Shown piece by piece: positions 1 to 10,990 of a DNA stretch of 64,000 nt (positions are counted from its first letter, which is position 1; each line of letters begins with the position of its first letter). A program made the position numbers and the translations under genes. The DNA comes from Sphingopyxis sp. LK2115 (GTDB lineage Bacteria; Pseudomonadota; Alphaproteobacteria; Sphingomonadales; Sphingomonadaceae). The stretch covers positions 124,001 to 188,000 of the forward strand of contig NZ_JABWGQ010000056.1 of assembly GCF_014595975.1 (NCBI RefSeq), given 5' to 3'. The notes below the pieces were generated by a model that saw only the letters and a program-made list of their open reading frames with translations, made no database searches and was not told where the DNA came from.

Positions 1-1
1 C

Positions 2-358
2 TTCAACGATCAGCATCGGGGCGCCGAGCTGGTGGCGATGATCGAGCGCATTGCGCACGCGGTCGAGCCAGCGGCCAAGGTGCTTGGCAGGATTTCGGGC
101 GAGGCGTTTCTGACGCCGCCGGGCGAACTGTCCGAACTGGTCGCCGAAGCGATCCATGCCGAGACCGATGTGGTCGCGGAAATGTCGACAACGGGCGGCA
201 CGTCGGACGCGCGTTTCCTCCACGCGCTGTGCCCGGTGGTCGAATTCGGGCTGACCAATGCGACGATGCACAAGCTTGATGAGGCGGTGGCGGTGGCGGA
301 TCTGCACAGGCTGACGGCGATTTATCGCGGGGTGTTGATGCGGGCGCTGGTGGGCTGA
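2..358 (+). CDS. dapE: Succinyl-diaminopimelate desuccinylase, C-terminal part
   Basis: This is the 3' end of a gene cut off by the window edge; the reading frame is open from base 2 and ends at TGA 356-358. The visible 118 residues match the C-terminal half of DapE, the M20-family zinc amidohydrolase that releases succinate from N-succinyl-LL-diaminopimelate in lysine and peptidoglycan precursor synthesis. The diagnostic stretch is STTGGTSDARF, followed by CPVVEFG and, ten residues later, HKLDE; the last histidine region supplies a metal ligand in the family. The N-terminal metal-binding half lies outside the window. Confidence 0.93.
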   Translation, partial: FNDQHRGAELVAMIERIAHAVEPAAKVLGRISGEAFLTPPGELSELVAEAIHAETDVVAEMSTTGGTSDARFLHALCPVVEFGLTNATMHKLDEAVAVADLHRLTAIYRGVLMRALVG

Positions 359-551
359 AACCTGTTTCGCGCAAGGACGCGAATGCGCGAAGAAGAATAG
401 TCTCGCCCAAAGACACGAAGATGGGGCGAAAGTCCCCGATGCGGGCTGGCCGCCACAGGCGATCAACAGGCGCGCTTCCATTAAGGGGCTTCGCGCGATC
501 CGCAGGCAGCGGCGCTTGTGCAGACTGTCGGCTTTGCGCCTTTGCGTGCGA

Positions 552-1130
552 TCAATCTTCTCTTGCGCGCCGCAGGATCACATAGACTGCGCCCGCGCCG
601 CCGTGGCTGATATGCGCCGGGCGCAGCGCGACGATTTGATCGGCGTGGGGCGAGACGGCGAGCCAGTCGGGGAGCGAGGCGCGGATTGCACCGCGCGGGC
701 GCGGCAGTCCGTGCATCCGGGGCATGCGGTCGGCGCCGGGGCGCAGGCGCCCGGCGACGACGAGCAGCACGCGCGCGCCGCGGAGCAGCGCGCGATGGAT
801 GGCGTCGTCGAGCCGTGCCTGTGCCGAGGCGAGCGTGTGACCGTGCAGGTCGATGCTCATGTCGGGGCGGACGAGCCCCTTGCGCAGGCGCCGATCCCAA
901 TGGCCGTCGAGCGTTGCCGCGCTGAGCGAGCGGCGTGGCGGCACAAGAGAGGCAGAGTTGCGCGTCGGGACGGCAGCGCGCGGAGCGGCGCTGGGCAGCG
1001 GGGGCTTGGGCGGCGCGACGGTCGGCGGCGCGGCCGGAGCAAGCGGGGATGGCGCTTTCGGCAGCGGCGTCACTGTCGCCGCGACCTTTTTCCACAGCGC
1101 GCTTTCTTCGGGAGCGAGGCGCCGCGGCAT
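552..1130 (-). CDS. Smr/MutS2-C-type domain protein
   Basis: A 192-residue protein with an Ala/Pro-rich linker after the first 25 residues and a C-terminal Smr domain. The domain shows the DLHG motif, then VLLVVAG in the core and an HGGAGAVYV end, as in the stand-alone Smr proteins next to mltA in alphaproteobacteria. Smr domains cut or bind nucleic acids, and recent family work ties them to ribosome-associated mRNA cleavage; the role of this one is not known. I chose the ATG at 1128-1130 (MPRRLAPEES) because the longer frame runs backwards into mltA. It lies 7 bp after the mltA stop, so it is probably co-transcribed. Confidence 0.88.
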   Translation of the reverse strand: MPRRLAPEESALWKKVAATVTPLPKAPSPLAPAAPPTVAPPKPPLPSAAPRAAVPTRNSASLVPPRRSLSAATLDGHWDRRLRKGLVRPDMSIDLHGHTLASAQARLDDAIHRALLRGARVLLVVAGRLRPGADRMPRMHGLPRPRGAIRASLPDWLAVSPHADQIVALRPAHISHGGAGAVYVILRRARED

Positions 1131-1137
1131 CGCCTGG

Positions 1138-2466
1138 TCAGCCTTCGGGAAGCAGGCGCGCGATGCTGGCGCGGGGCAGCAGCAAGAGCGCGCTCCCGCG
1201 CGCCTGCATGCCGCCGGCGATCGCGCGCGCTTCTTCGCCCGCGCCCCAGAAGCTGTCAAAGCGGTTGGCGCCCTTGATCGCGCCGCCGGTGTCCTGTGCC
1301 ACCCACAATCCGTTCGGTTCGGCGCGGTCGAGCGAGAGGAAAACAGGGGCGCCGAGCGGCACATATTTGGGGTCGGCGGCAACGCTGACCCGGCCGGTTA
1401 CGGGCACGCCGAGCGCGCCGAGCGGGCCGGGACCCGTGAGTTCGCGGAAAAAGACCCAGCTGGGATTTTCGTTCATCACCGCGGCGCCGCGCACCGGATC
1501 CGCGCGCAGATGATCCAGGATGCCCTGCATCGACGCCTGCCCGCGCTGCAGTTCGCCGCGATCGAGCAGCAGCTTGCCGATGCCCACATAGGAGCGGCCG
1601 TTCTGACCATCATATCCGATACGCATCACGCTGCCGTCGGGAAGGCGGAGGCGGCCCGAACCCTGCACCTGGAGGAAAAAGAACTCGGCGGCGTCGGCGG
1701 CCCACGCCAGTTCGAGTCCACGCCCTTCGAGCGCACCCGATTCGATCGCAATGCGATCGTAATAGGGCACAAAGCTTGATCCATCGACGCGGCCGCGGAT
1801 CCTGCGGCCTTTGAGGTCGTCGGCGAACTGGCCGAGATCGACTTCGACGAGATCGGCGGGGCGGCGATAGATGGGCACGTCATAGCCCGGCTGCCGGATG
1901 CGCGAGGCCGCGATTTCGGGCTCGTAATAGCCGGTGACGAAGGCGGCGCCGGTGCCGACCTGCACCGTACCGAAATAGCGCGCGAAGAAGGCGGCGGCGT
2001 CGCTGTCGGCCCAACTGGCCGCCGCGGCGCAGCTTTCGGTCCAGTCGGCACTCCGGGTCAGGCCGCTGGCGTCGGCGCGGCGCTGGACCGACGGGCAGCT
2101 GATGCGAAAGGCCGCAAGCGCCGCCGCCGCCTGTTCGGCGGTTACGCCCAGCATGGAAAAGTCGGGGCCGCGCGTCACCCCGCTGGCTGCCGCAGTGGTC
2201 GCGTCGGCGGGAACGGCGGCGGCGGCAAGCGGCGCGCGCGGGGTGGCCGGGATCGGCTGGACCGCGACGCCGACTCGTTCGGACGGGCGCGGGATATAGG
2301 GGCGCGGTTGGCCCAGCGGCCGCGACGGCGCGGGCATTGATACCGCCGGGCGGGCGGGGTCGGCCGTGACAGGGATGACCGACGCGCAGCCCGACAGGAG
2401 CGGGGCGGCAGCGAACAGCGCGAGCCCACAGAAGCGCGCCCGCGACGCTGCCGCAATCCGGATCAT
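1138..2466 (-). CDS. mltA: Membrane-bound lytic murein transglycosylase A
   Basis: The 442-residue product starts with a lipoprotein signal peptide ending in the lipobox LLSGC at about residue 26. It therefore should be anchored to the outer membrane facing the periplasm. MltA cleaves the MurNAc-GlcNAc bond of peptidoglycan with formation of 1,6-anhydroMurNAc. The family features are the QGSGR segment of the double-psi barrel region and the C-terminal 3D motif (QDTGGAIKG then RFDSFWG), which carries the catalytic aspartate. A proline-rich, low-complexity linker follows the lipobox. It is the middle gene of a minus-strand run timA-like, mltA, smr with gaps of 4 and 7 bp. Confidence 0.95.
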   Translation of the reverse strand: MIRIAAASRARFCGLALFAAAPLLSGCASVIPVTADPARPAVSMPAPSRPLGQPRPYIPRPSERVGVAVQPIPATPRAPLAAAAVPADATTAAASGVTRGPDFSMLGVTAEQAAAALAAFRISCPSVQRRADASGLTRSADWTESCAAAASWADSDAAAFFARYFGTVQVGTGAAFVTGYYEPEIAASRIRQPGYDVPIYRRPADLVEVDLGQFADDLKGRRIRGRVDGSSFVPYYDRIAIESGALEGRGLELAWAADAAEFFFLQVQGSGRLRLPDGSVMRIGYDGQNGRSYVGIGKLLLDRGELQRGQASMQGILDHLRADPVRGAAVMNENPSWVFFRELTGPGPLGALGVPVTGRVSVAADPKYVPLGAPVFLSLDRAEPNGLWVAQDTGGAIKGANRFDSFWGAGEEARAIAGGMQARGSALLLLPRASIARLLPEG

Positions 2467-2470
2467 GGGG

Positions 2471-3142
2471 TCAGGCCGATTCGGCTTCGTCGAGCAGCCA
2501 GTTGGGATCGTTGCTGCCGATCTGGCGGCGGAAGGTCCAGAGGTCGTCGGTTTGCGCCGCGTCGCTCATCGACCCGGCGATCAGCTTGCCGTCGGCGTCG
2601 CGCGTGACGGCGCTGATGTCGGCGCAATAGCGCACCGTGATGCGGGCTTCGCCGCGGCGCAACTCAACCGCCGTGATCTTTGCCGAATCGATGCCGATCA
2701 GGCGGTTTTCCAGCGTCTCGCCTCGGCCCTCGCGCGCGTCGATCGCTTCCACAAAGGCATTGTAGCTGTCGTCGTCGCAAAGATCGCGGAGCGTTTCGCG
2801 ATCGCCTTTCCAAAAGGCCTCGAGAATCATGCGATAGGCCGCCTTTGCGCCTTCCATGAAGCGGCCGGCGTCAAAACTGCGATCATTGGCAAGCAGTTGG
2901 CGCAGGCCCGCTTCCGCGGCAGGTTCATAGACAAGGCCCGCCATATTGGTGGTCGGAGCCCCGAGCGCCGGTGCGTCGCCGTCGTCCAGGCGGATCGGCG
3001 TTGGGGTGGCGCGATCGTCGCGTCGCGGCAGCACAGGTTCCTGTTCATGGCCCGTCCGCTTGCCGAGCACCGAGTAGAGCCGCATTCCAAGAAATGCGGC
3101 GATCATGGCGAGCAGGACAATCGAAAAAGCAGTCACGGGCAA
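2471..3142 (-). CDS. Tim44/TimA-family adaptor protein
   Basis: A 223-residue protein with one N-terminal membrane anchor (about residues 4-22) and a C-terminal Tim44-like domain (about 80-220) containing the DLCDDDSYNAF and TDDLWTFRR segments. The mitochondrial homologue links the Hsp70 motor to the import channel. The bacterial versions are membrane-attached adaptors of uncertain function. In sphingomonads and relatives it sits divergent from secB and upstream of mltA, as here. It leads the minus-strand run and probably shares the 241-bp divergent regulatory gap with secB. Confidence 0.88.
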   Translation of the reverse strand: MPVTAFSIVLLAMIAAFLGMRLYSVLGKRTGHEQEPVLPRRDDRATPTPIRLDDGDAPALGAPTTNMAGLVYEPAAEAGLRQLLANDRSFDAGRFMEGAKAAYRMILEAFWKGDRETLRDLCDDDSYNAFVEAIDAREGRGETLENRLIGIDSAKITAVELRRGEARITVRYCADISAVTRDADGKLIAGSMSDAAQTDDLWTFRRQIGSNDPNWLLDEAESA

Positions 3143-3383
3143 AGGTCCAATGCGAGCAATGGCAACATGTCGCCTAATACATAGGCGATACGTTGTCCTG
3201 TTTCAAATGGCCATGGTCGCTGGCGTCCGGCGCGTCAATGATTTCGGCCCCAGCGGGCGCCCCTGTGGCGCACCATTGTGCTCTTGAACCGTCGCTGCTA
3301 AGCGCCGGCGCAACCGTTCGCCGCGGTCCCGATACGGCTCGCGGCATTGGCAGTCCCTATTTTTCATTGAAAGCATTCCCATC

Positions 3384-3902
3384 ATGGCCGACGAGACGAG
3401 CCCCGACATCAACAATCCGGCGTTGCAACCCAATGGTGAAGACACCAGTCCGGCGATTGGCCTGATTTCGCAATATGTAAAGGATCTGTCGTTCGAAAAT
3501 CCGAATGCGCCCGCGGTTTACCAATGGCAGGGCGCGCCGCAGGTCGATGTCCAGTTCAACATTGCTGCCGACGGCGTGGGCGAAAATCTGTATGAAGTCA
3601 CGCTGAAGATCGACGTCACCTCGAAGACCGATAATGGCACGAGCTTTGTGATCGAACTGAAATATGCGGGCCTGTTCGGGGTTCGCAATGTGCCCGACGA
3701 TCAGCTTCAGCCCTTTTTCCTTGCCGAAGCGCCGCGCATCCTGTTCCCCTTTGCGCGCCGCGTCGTCGCCGACGCCGTGCAGGATGGCGGTTTTCCCCCC
3801 CTGCTGCTTGATCCGATCGATTTCCATGGCCTTTTCATGCAACAGGTCCAGGCGGCGCAAGGCGAGCGGGTCGGCGAAGGCGCACCGGTGGGGCAGGCCT
3901 GA
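3384..3902 (+). CDS. secB: Protein-export chaperone SecB
   Basis: A 172-residue cytoplasmic chaperone that keeps preproteins unfolded and hands them to SecA. The family signature is clear: ISQYVKDLSFENPNAP near residue 28, then the conserved ELKYAGLF core and LLLDPIDFHGLF near the C-terminus. It is slightly longer than E. coli SecB (155 residues) because of N- and C-terminal tails, as usual in alphaproteobacteria. It is transcribed away from the TimA-like gene and is followed 27 bp later by murJ. Confidence 0.97.
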   Translation: MADETSPDINNPALQPNGEDTSPAIGLISQYVKDLSFENPNAPAVYQWQGAPQVDVQFNIAADGVGENLYEVTLKIDVTSKTDNGTSFVIELKYAGLFGVRNVPDDQLQPFFLAEAPRILFPFARRVVADAVQDGGFPPLLLDPIDFHGLFMQQVQAAQGERVGEGAPVGQA

Positions 3903-3929
3903 ACCCGGCATCGGGAGCGGACCAACGCA

Positions 3930-5507
3930 TTGAGCAGCCTTGTCAAAAGCGTCGGGACGATTGGCGGGCTGACGCTGGTCAGCCGCGTTTTCGGCTTTGC
4001 GCGCGATATGCTGCTGAGCCGTATCCTGGGTGCGGGCGGGATCGCCGACGCCTGGCAGCTGGCCTTTCAGCTTCCCAATATCTTTCGCCGCCTGTTCGCA
4101 GAGGGCGCCTTTGCCGCCGCCTTTGTCCCGCTGTTCAACCAGCGGATGACAAAGGATGGCGAGGCAAGCGAGGCGCGGGCCTTTGCCGAGGCGGTGTTGG
4201 CGGTGCTGATCCCGATCCTGATCGTTTTTTCCGCCCTGCTGCTGATCGTCATGCCGTGGGTGATGGGGCTGTTCGCGAGCGACGCGCTGGAAGCCGACGG
4301 TGAGCGGTTCGACCTGGCGGTGACGATGGCGCGCATCGCCTTTCCCTATCTGGCCTTCATGAGCGTCGCGACGCTGTTTGCGGCGATCCTCAACAGCCTG
4401 TCGCGCTTTGCAGCGGCCGCGGCGGCGCCGATCCTGCTCAACATCTGCCTGATCGCGGCGCTGCTGATCGGACTGTTTACCGGCGACGCAAGCGAGGATG
4501 CCAAGGCGGCGACGGGCCTGTATCTGGCGATCGCCGTGTCGCTGTCCGGCCTGTTCCAGCTTGCGTGGCTTTATTACTGGGTGCGGAAATCGGGGTTCCG
4601 TCCGGCGCTTCGGCGCCCGCGGCTGACCGCCGGGGTGCGCGAGATGGGGGTGCTGATCCTGCCTGCGGTGTTCGGCGCGGGGGTTTATCAGATCAGCCGT
4701 TTCGTCGATCTGTTCTTCATCGCGACGCTGCCTGACAAGAGCATCACCTATCTGGCGATGGCCGACCGGCTCAACCAGCTGCCGCTCGGCATCATCGGCA
4801 TCGCGCTCGGCACCGCGATCCTCCCGGCGCTGTCGCGCTTTGTCGCGCAGGAAGACCGCGACGGCGCCTTTCGCCTGCAAAGCAATGCGGTCGAGCTGTC
4901 GATGCTGCTGACCATGCCCGCGGCGGTGGCGCTGTTCGTCGCCGGACCGGCGATCACCAGCGCCTTTTATGTCGGTGGCGCGTATAGCGCCGCCGATGGG
5001 CTGGCGACGGGGGCCGTCGTCGGGGGGCTGGTCGTCGGACTGCCCGCCTATGTGCTGGTCAAGGTGCTGGTCCCCAATTTCTTTGCACGCAAGGACACGC
5101 GCACGCCGGTCTGGACCGCGGCGGCATCGCTGATCATCAACATCGGGCTCAACCTGCTGTTGATCCCCCCTCTCGGCATCGTCGGGCTGGCGCTCGCGGG
5201 GTCGATCGCCGCCTGGTGCAATGTCGCGATGCTCTATGCGATCCTGCATCGGAACGGGTTGTTTCACCTGACGGGGCAGGTGTTCGGCCGGATCGCGCGC
5301 ATCGCGCTCGCCGCGGCGGCGATGGCGGCGGCGCTGCATTTCGCCGTTCCGCTGGCGGGCGACGCCTTCACCGGCGGCGTGTTCGAACGGATCGCCGCGC
5401 TCGGCGCGATCGTTGCGGTGGGGGCGGTGACATTCTTTGGTTGCGCCTTGCTTTTCGGCGTGGTCAACCGCGACACCGTCGGCCAGCTGCGCCGACGGCA
5501 ACTGTAA
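3930..5507 (+). CDS. murJ: Lipid II flippase MurJ (MviN)
   Basis: A 525-residue integral membrane protein of the MATE/MOP superfamily that moves lipid II across the inner membrane for peptidoglycan synthesis. The hydrophobicity pattern gives about 14 membrane spans. The N-terminal [17 protein letters not shown] segment and the [10 protein letters not shown] segment, which follows LPNI, are the conserved MurJ motifs containing essential arginines. The start is TTG at 3930-3932 (read as M, then SSLVKSVGT). It lies between secB and trpS on the same strand, an order common in Sphingomonadales. Confidence 0.95.
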   Translation: MSSLVKSVGTIGGLTLVSRVFGFARDMLLSRILGAGGIADAWQLAFQLPNIFRRLFAEGAFAAAFVPLFNQRMTKDGEASEARAFAEAVLAVLIPILIVFSALLLIVMPWVMGLFASDALEADGERFDLAVTMARIAFPYLAFMSVATLFAAILNSLSRFAAAAAAPILLNICLIAALLIGLFTGDASEDAKAATGLYLAIAVSLSGLFQLAWLYYWVRKSGFRPALRRPRLTAGVREMGVLILPAVFGAGVYQISRFVDLFFIATLPDKSITYLAMADRLNQLPLGIIGIALGTAILPALSRFVAQEDRDGAFRLQSNAVELSMLLTMPAAVALFVAGPAITSAFYVGGAYSAADGLATGAVVGGLVVGLPAYVLVKVLVPNFFARKDTRTPVWTAAASLIINIGLNLLLIPPLGIVGLALAGSIAAWCNVAMLYAILHRNGLFHLTGQVFGRIARIALAAAAMAAALHFAVPLAGDAFTGGVFERIAALGAIVAVGAVTFFGCALLFGVVNRDTVGQLRRRQL

Positions 5508-5527
5508 ACACAGACGGGATTATCGAC

Positions 5528-6526
5528 ATGCGGACGCTATCGGGCATCCAGCCCACCGGAAACTTGCATCTGGGCAATTATCTGGGCGCGATCCGCAACT
5601 GGGTGCGGATGCAGGACGAAATGGAGGGCGAGAAGCTCTATTTCCTTGCCGACCTGCACGCGATCACCGTGCATAACGACCCCGCCGAACTGACCGCGAA
5701 CACGCGCGAGATGGCTGCGGCGCTGATGGCGGCGGGGATCGATCCCGAAAAGGCGATATTGTTCAACCAGGCGCGCGTGCCCGCGCATGCCGAGCTGGCC
5801 TGGCTGCTGTTCTGCACCGCACGCATCGGCTGGCTCAACCGCATGACGCAGTTCAAGGAAAAATCGGGCAAGAACCGCGAGGGCGCGAGCGTCGGCCTTT
5901 ACGCCTATCCGGTGCTCCAGGCGGCTGACGTGCTGCTTTACCAGACGACGCATGTGCCCGTCGGCGACGACCAGAAACAGCATCTGGAGCTGGCGCGCGA
6001 TATCGCGACCAAGTTCAACCTCGACACGGGCACCGACACCTTCACCTTGCCCGAACCGACCATCCCGGCGGCGGCGGCGCGGATCATGAGCCTGCGCGAC
6101 GGGTCCGCCAAGATGTCGAAGTCGGACCCAAGCGACATGAGCCGGATCAACCTGATCGACGACCCCGATACGATCATCGCGAAGATTCGCAAGGCAAAGA
6201 CCGACTCCGAGCCGCTGCCGTCGGAGGCGGCGGGGCTTGAAGGGCGTGCGGAGGCGAAGAATCTCGTGTCCATCTATGCCGCGATGGCGGACGAGAGCGT
6301 CGATCAGGTGCTGGCGCGTTTTGCCGGGCAGGGGTTCGGGGCGTTCAAGCCCGCGCTCGGTGAACTGCTGGTCGAAACATTGCGCCCGATCGCCGCGCGG
6401 CTGACCGAACTCAAGGCCGATCCGGCGGCGATCGACGCGGCGCTGGAAGCGGGCGCAGCGCGGGCGTCGGCGCTGGCGAAGCCGACGCTCGATGCGGCCT
6501 ATGCGGCGCTGGGGCTTTGCCGCTAA
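5528..6526 (+). CDS. trpS: Tryptophanyl-tRNA synthetase
   Basis: A 332-residue class I aminoacyl-tRNA synthetase that charges tRNA-Trp. It has the HIGH-type motif ([11 protein letters not shown], residues 9-19) and the KMSKS loop exactly as KMSKS at residues 195-199. Length matches the bacterial TrpS norm of about 330-340. The ATG at 5528 is chosen because the protein then begins with the standard [11 protein letters not shown]; the longer in-frame opening overlaps murJ and has no family match. It follows murJ by 20 bp. Confidence 0.97.
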   Translation: MRTLSGIQPTGNLHLGNYLGAIRNWVRMQDEMEGEKLYFLADLHAITVHNDPAELTANTREMAAALMAAGIDPEKAILFNQARVPAHAELAWLLFCTARIGWLNRMTQFKEKSGKNREGASVGLYAYPVLQAADVLLYQTTHVPVGDDQKQHLELARDIATKFNLDTGTDTFTLPEPTIPAAAARIMSLRDGSAKMSKSDPSDMSRINLIDDPDTIIAKIRKAKTDSEPLPSEAAGLEGRAEAKNLVSIYAAMADESVDQVLARFAGQGFGAFKPALGELLVETLRPIAARLTELKADPAAIDAALEAGAARASALAKPTLDAAYAALGLCR

Positions 6527-6679
6527 GCGGCTGGAAGAGCTTGCGGATCGGCGATTCTGTCCCATATCCCTGGGCAAGGATGGCGCGACGAGCCGGGTTC
6601 AACCAAGGTTAAGTCGCATCGGCATAGTCTATGCTATGAAAGCCAAATTGACGGCGCACCGAATCATGGAGCCAGATCG

Positions 6680-7369
6680 ATGAGCAAGATGAACTTCCGG
6701 CGGTTGGGTCTTGCCGCCATGGCGGGCGCGGCGCTCGCGCTGGCGGGATGCGCGACGCCGTTCAAGGCCGATGTTGCGCGCTTCCAGTCGCAACTCCCCG
6801 CACCGCAGGGGCAGAGCTTCGTCGTCGAAGCCAGCAACCCCGCGCTGCAAGGCGGCATCGAGTTCGGTCAATACGCCAATATGGTGGCGGGCGAGTTGAC
6901 GCGCTATGGCTATCGCCCGGCGGCGAATGGCGAAAAGGCCGACCTGATCGTGCGCATGGACTATGGCGTCGACAAGGGTCGCGAGCGCGTGGTGTCGAGC
7001 CCCGGTTTCGCCGATCCCTGGTATGGCGGCTATTACGGCCGCGGTTTTTATCGCCCGGTGATCGTCCGCGGTCCGGGCGGACGCCGCTATGTCTATGGCT
7101 ATCGCGATCCCTTTCTGTGGGGCGGATTCGGCCCCGGCTGGGGATATAGCGACATCAGCAGCTATACCGTCTATACGAGCGGCCTGACGTTGCAGATCAA
7201 TCGCGCGTCCGACGGCACGCGGCTGTTCGAGGGGCGCGCCGAGGCACAGTCGCGGGACAATGATTTGCAGGCGCTCGTCCCCAACCTGGTCGAGGCGATG
7301 TTCACCGGTTTTCCGGGCAATTCGGGCGAACGGGTGCGCATCACGGTGGCGCCGCCCGAAAAGGGCTGA
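6680..7369 (+). CDS. DUF4136 lipoprotein
   Basis: A 229-residue predicted lipoprotein. The signal peptide ends in LALAGCATP, giving a lipobox cysteine near residue 23. The rest resembles DUF4136 proteins: an N-terminal YRW/FQSQ-type strand region, a Gly/Tyr-rich middle segment (about residues 100-155), and a C-terminal FEGRAEAQS...FPGNSGE region. DUF4136 proteins are envelope lipoproteins of unknown function. It stands alone, with a strong terminator 17 bp downstream. Confidence 0.82.
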   Translation: MSKMNFRRLGLAAMAGAALALAGCATPFKADVARFQSQLPAPQGQSFVVEASNPALQGGIEFGQYANMVAGELTRYGYRPAANGEKADLIVRMDYGVDKGRERVVSSPGFADPWYGGYYGRGFYRPVIVRGPGGRRYVYGYRDPFLWGGFGPGWGYSDISSYTVYTSGLTLQINRASDGTRLFEGRAEAQSRDNDLQALVPNLVEAMFTGFPGNSGERVRITVAPPEKG

Positions 7370-7385
7370 TCGCCAACCATCCGTC

Positions 7386-7420
7386 AAAAGCCCGCCTTTC
7401 AAGCGAAAGGCGGGCTTTTT
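7386..7420 (+). terminator. Rho-independent terminator after the DUF4136 gene
   Basis: A perfect 15-bp stem (7386-7400 with 7405-7419), a 4-nt loop AAGC and a run of five T residues. The arms end in A and T runs, so it could work in both directions, but the next gene is also on the plus strand. Confidence 0.93.
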
Positions 7421-7496
7421 GACATGTGGGCGCTTCGCTGGAAAGCTGGATCATCAATCGTTAAGCGGCAGAAACTATCGTCGCGAAAAGCGGAAG

Positions 7497-7982
7497 ATGC
7501 CAGCATTGAAACCGACCTATCCCTTGCCCGTTCATCACAGCTGGCCGCTTTATGAGCGCGACCGTTTTTTCCAGCTGGGGCAATTGCATGGGGCGGATAT
7601 GCTCGATCCGATCCCCGATGTCGTCGATATTGCCGCGCGGCTGGGGACGTCGTGCGTTCGCGTTGGTGAATGGGACTGCGACCTTATCGACAACAACCGG
7701 CTGCGCTGGTCCGACGAAGTTCACGACATTTTCGGAATCCCGCGCGGCGCAGCCGTCCGGCGCGAAGATGCGGTGGCGCTTTACGCCGAAGGGTCGCGCG
7801 CGGCGATGGAGAAGCTGCGCGCCTATGCGATCCGCCACCGGCGCGGCTTCACGATCGACGTCGAAATCTGTCCTGCCCAGGCGCCGCGCCGCTGGATGCG
7901 ATTGATAGCGGCCCCGCTGTGCGAGGAGGATCGCGTCGTGAGGCTGCAAGGGCTGAAGTTCCTTGTGCCGGAGGGCGGTTGA
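7497..7982 (+). CDS. PAS-fold protein
   Basis: A 161-residue soluble protein. The middle resembles a PAS domain of the PAS_3 type: GEWDCDLIDNNRLRWSDEV, then FGIPRGA, and a C-terminal strand RRWMRLIAAPLCEEDRVVRLQG. No output domain (GGDEF, kinase or HTH) is present, so it would be a lone sensor or a partner of another protein. The ATG at 7497 follows a purine-rich GCGGAAG sequence. It is separated from the upstream gene by a terminator, so it should have its own promoter. The ligand is unknown. Confidence 0.7.
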   Translation: MPALKPTYPLPVHHSWPLYERDRFFQLGQLHGADMLDPIPDVVDIAARLGTSCVRVGEWDCDLIDNNRLRWSDEVHDIFGIPRGAAVRREDAVALYAEGSRAAMEKLRAYAIRHRRGFTIDVEICPAQAPRRWMRLIAAPLCEEDRVVRLQGLKFLVPEGG

Positions 7983-8059
7983 CCGCGAATTTTGAACGAA
8001 ACGCACGGCCGGGCCTGAGAAACCACCGTTCTGGCACTATTGCCGACGCGCTTCGTTGA

Positions 8060-9205
<1,146 letters not shown>

Positions 9206-9386
9206 GGTTGTGCGGGGCGGGAACCGGGTGGATTGAGACGCCCCCCTTCGAGGGAGGGATTTGACCCAATCCCAATCGGAAAGATTCTAAGCCTGGCCCG
9301 TGAAGCACCTCGACTTTGCTGATGCGAACGCATTGAAGCGACGGCGATGACCCGTTAGCGTCGTTCGCGGGCGTGGCGTTCGCGCG

Positions 9387-10412
9387 TCAGGCGCGGGCGG
9401 CGATCGCCGCGAGGTGGCGCGCCTTTTCCGCATCGCTCAGGAAGGAGCCGGTGAAGCTGTTGCGCGCAAGCGTAACGAGATCGTCCCGCGAGAGGTCGAG
9501 CGCGTCGGCGACGGCCTGGTAATTGGCGTTCACATAGCCGCCGAAATAGCTGGGGTCGTCGCTGTTGACCGTGGCCTTGAGGCCCGCATCGAGCATGATT
9601 TTCAGCGGGTGGTCCGCCATGTCGTCCACGACGCACAGCTTGAGGTTCGAGAGCGGACAGACGGTGAGCGTCATGCCCGATGCCGCGAGGCGCGCGACGA
9701 GGGCGGGGTCTTCGAGGCTGCGGTTGCCATGGTCGATGCGGTCGACTTTCAACAGGTCGAGCGCTTCGCGGACATATTCGGGCGGTCCTTCCTCGCCCGC
9801 ATGGGCGACAAGCTTCAACCCCAGATCGCGGGCGCGCGCGAACACGCGCTCGAACCCGGCGGGCGGGTGGCCGAGTTCGGACGAGTCGAGGCCGACGCCC
9901 GCGATACGATCGAGAAAAGGCAGCGCTTCGTCGAGCGTCGCTTCGGCCTCGGCCTCGCTGAGATGGCGGAGGAAGCAGAGGATGAGCTTGGAGGTCATCC
10001 CGTACCGCGCCTTCGCGTCGTCGAGCGCGCGGGTGATGCCGGTGATGACGGTTTCAAATGCGACGCCGCGCGCCGTATGGCCCTGCGGATCGAAGAATAT
10101 CTCGACGTGGCGGACAGTGTCGGCGTTCGCGCGAGTGCAATAGGCGGCGGTGAGGTCGTAAAAATCCTGCTCGGTCTGGAGGACCCCCATGCCCTGATAA
10201 TAGATGTCGAGGAAGTCCTGGAGGTTCGAGAAGGCGTAAGCCGCGCGTACTTCCCCGACATTGGCGAAGGGGATGGCGACGCCGTTGCGCCGCGCGAGTT
10301 CGAACATCAGCTCGGGTTCGAGCGAGCCTTCGATATGGAGGTGCAGTTCGGCCTTGGGCAGACCGGCGATGAAGGCGGCGCGCTCTTCGCGCGAGGTGAA
10401 GCCGTCAGCCAT
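9387..10412 (-). CDS. Adenine/adenosine deaminase family protein
   Basis: A 341-residue metal-dependent deaminase. It shows the zinc site [12 protein letters not shown] near residue 19, the HAGEEG motif, the DRIDHGNR motif and [13 protein letters not shown] near residue 278. Classical adenosine deaminases have SLNTDDP at the last site, whereas SDDP.YFGGY and the SSELGHPP loop are typical of the fungal/Pseudomonas-type adenine deaminase branch. It would convert adenine to hypoxanthine plus ammonia. The start overlaps the end of the upstream phosphoribosyltransferase gene by 8 bp, which suggests translational coupling and fits a hypoxanthine-producing role. Confidence 0.88.
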   Translation of the reverse strand: MADGFTSREERAAFIAGLPKAELHLHIEGSLEPELMFELARRNGVAIPFANVGEVRAAYAFSNLQDFLDIYYQGMGVLQTEQDFYDLTAAYCTRANADTVRHVEIFFDPQGHTARGVAFETVITGITRALDDAKARYGMTSKLILCFLRHLSEAEAEATLDEALPFLDRIAGVGLDSSELGHPPAGFERVFARARDLGLKLVAHAGEEGPPEYVREALDLLKVDRIDHGNRSLEDPALVARLAASGMTLTVCPLSNLKLCVVDDMADHPLKIMLDAGLKATVNSDDPSYFGGYVNANYQAVADALDLSRDDLVTLARNSFTGSFLSDAEKARHLAAIAARA

Positions 10413-10980
10413 TCGGCGCGTCCGCTTTGCCGAGGATGATCGCCGCCTCGGGTTTGTGGCGGCGGATCTCGTCGACCGTCAGCCCGTCGATCTCGTGCGG
10501 GAAGATCAGCCACTGGTCGGTTTCGTGGACGAAGAAATCGGGCCGGAGGTCGGTGACATTGCGGCGCGGCTTGAACCAGACGGTCGCGATGCGGATGTCG
10601 CGCGGCATATTGTGACGGCAGCGCGCCTTCAGTTCCGCGAGAAAGGCGCGGATGCTGCGGCCCGAATCGAAGACGTCGTCGATGATGAGCAGGCGGTCGT
10701 CGGGGTTCAGCGTGTCGATGAGATAGCCGAGCGCAAAGACGCGCACGCGCGTGTCCTGATCGTCGATGCCGCGATAGGAAGAGGTGCGGATCGCGATATG
10801 GTCGCAGGCGTGCCCGTGATAGTCGAGCAGTTCCTGCACCGCGATCCCCACCGGCGCGCCGCCGCGCCAGATGCCGACGAGATGCGTCGGTTTGAACCCG
10901 CTTTCGATCACCTGTCGGCCCAGCCGAAGCGAATCGGCGAGCAGTTCATTGGCGCTGATGAAGATCTTGTCGTCGCTCAT
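10405..10980 (-). CDS. Purine phosphoribosyltransferase (hypoxanthine/xanthine type)
   Basis: A 191-residue type I phosphoribosyltransferase. The PRPP-binding loop is [13 protein letters not shown] (about residues 96-108), with the [12 protein letters not shown] loop earlier. The ATG at 10978-10980 begins [14 protein letters not shown]; longer frames overlap the S9 peptidase gene. Such proteins add PRPP to hypoxanthine, guanine or xanthine to make nucleotides. Overlap with the downstream deaminase gene suggests that the pair forms a salvage route from adenine to hypoxanthine to IMP. The base specificity cannot be read from sequence alone. Confidence 0.87.
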   Translation of the reverse strand: MSDDKIFISANELLADSLRLGRQVIESGFKPTHLVGIWRGGAPVGIAVQELLDYHGHACDHIAIRTSSYRGIDDQDTRVRVFALGYLIDTLNPDDRLLIIDDVFDSGRSIRAFLAELKARCRHNMPRDIRIATVWFKPRRNVTDLRPDFFVHETDQWLIFPHEIDGLTVDEIRRHKPEAAIILGKADAPNG

Positions 10981-10990
10981 CGCACCGGGA

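Noticed and set aside
3357-5501. 714-residue open frame antisense to secB and murJ
   Set aside because: It is a Gln/Arg/Asp-rich shadow of the high-G+C coding strand; both plus-strand genes have full family matches.
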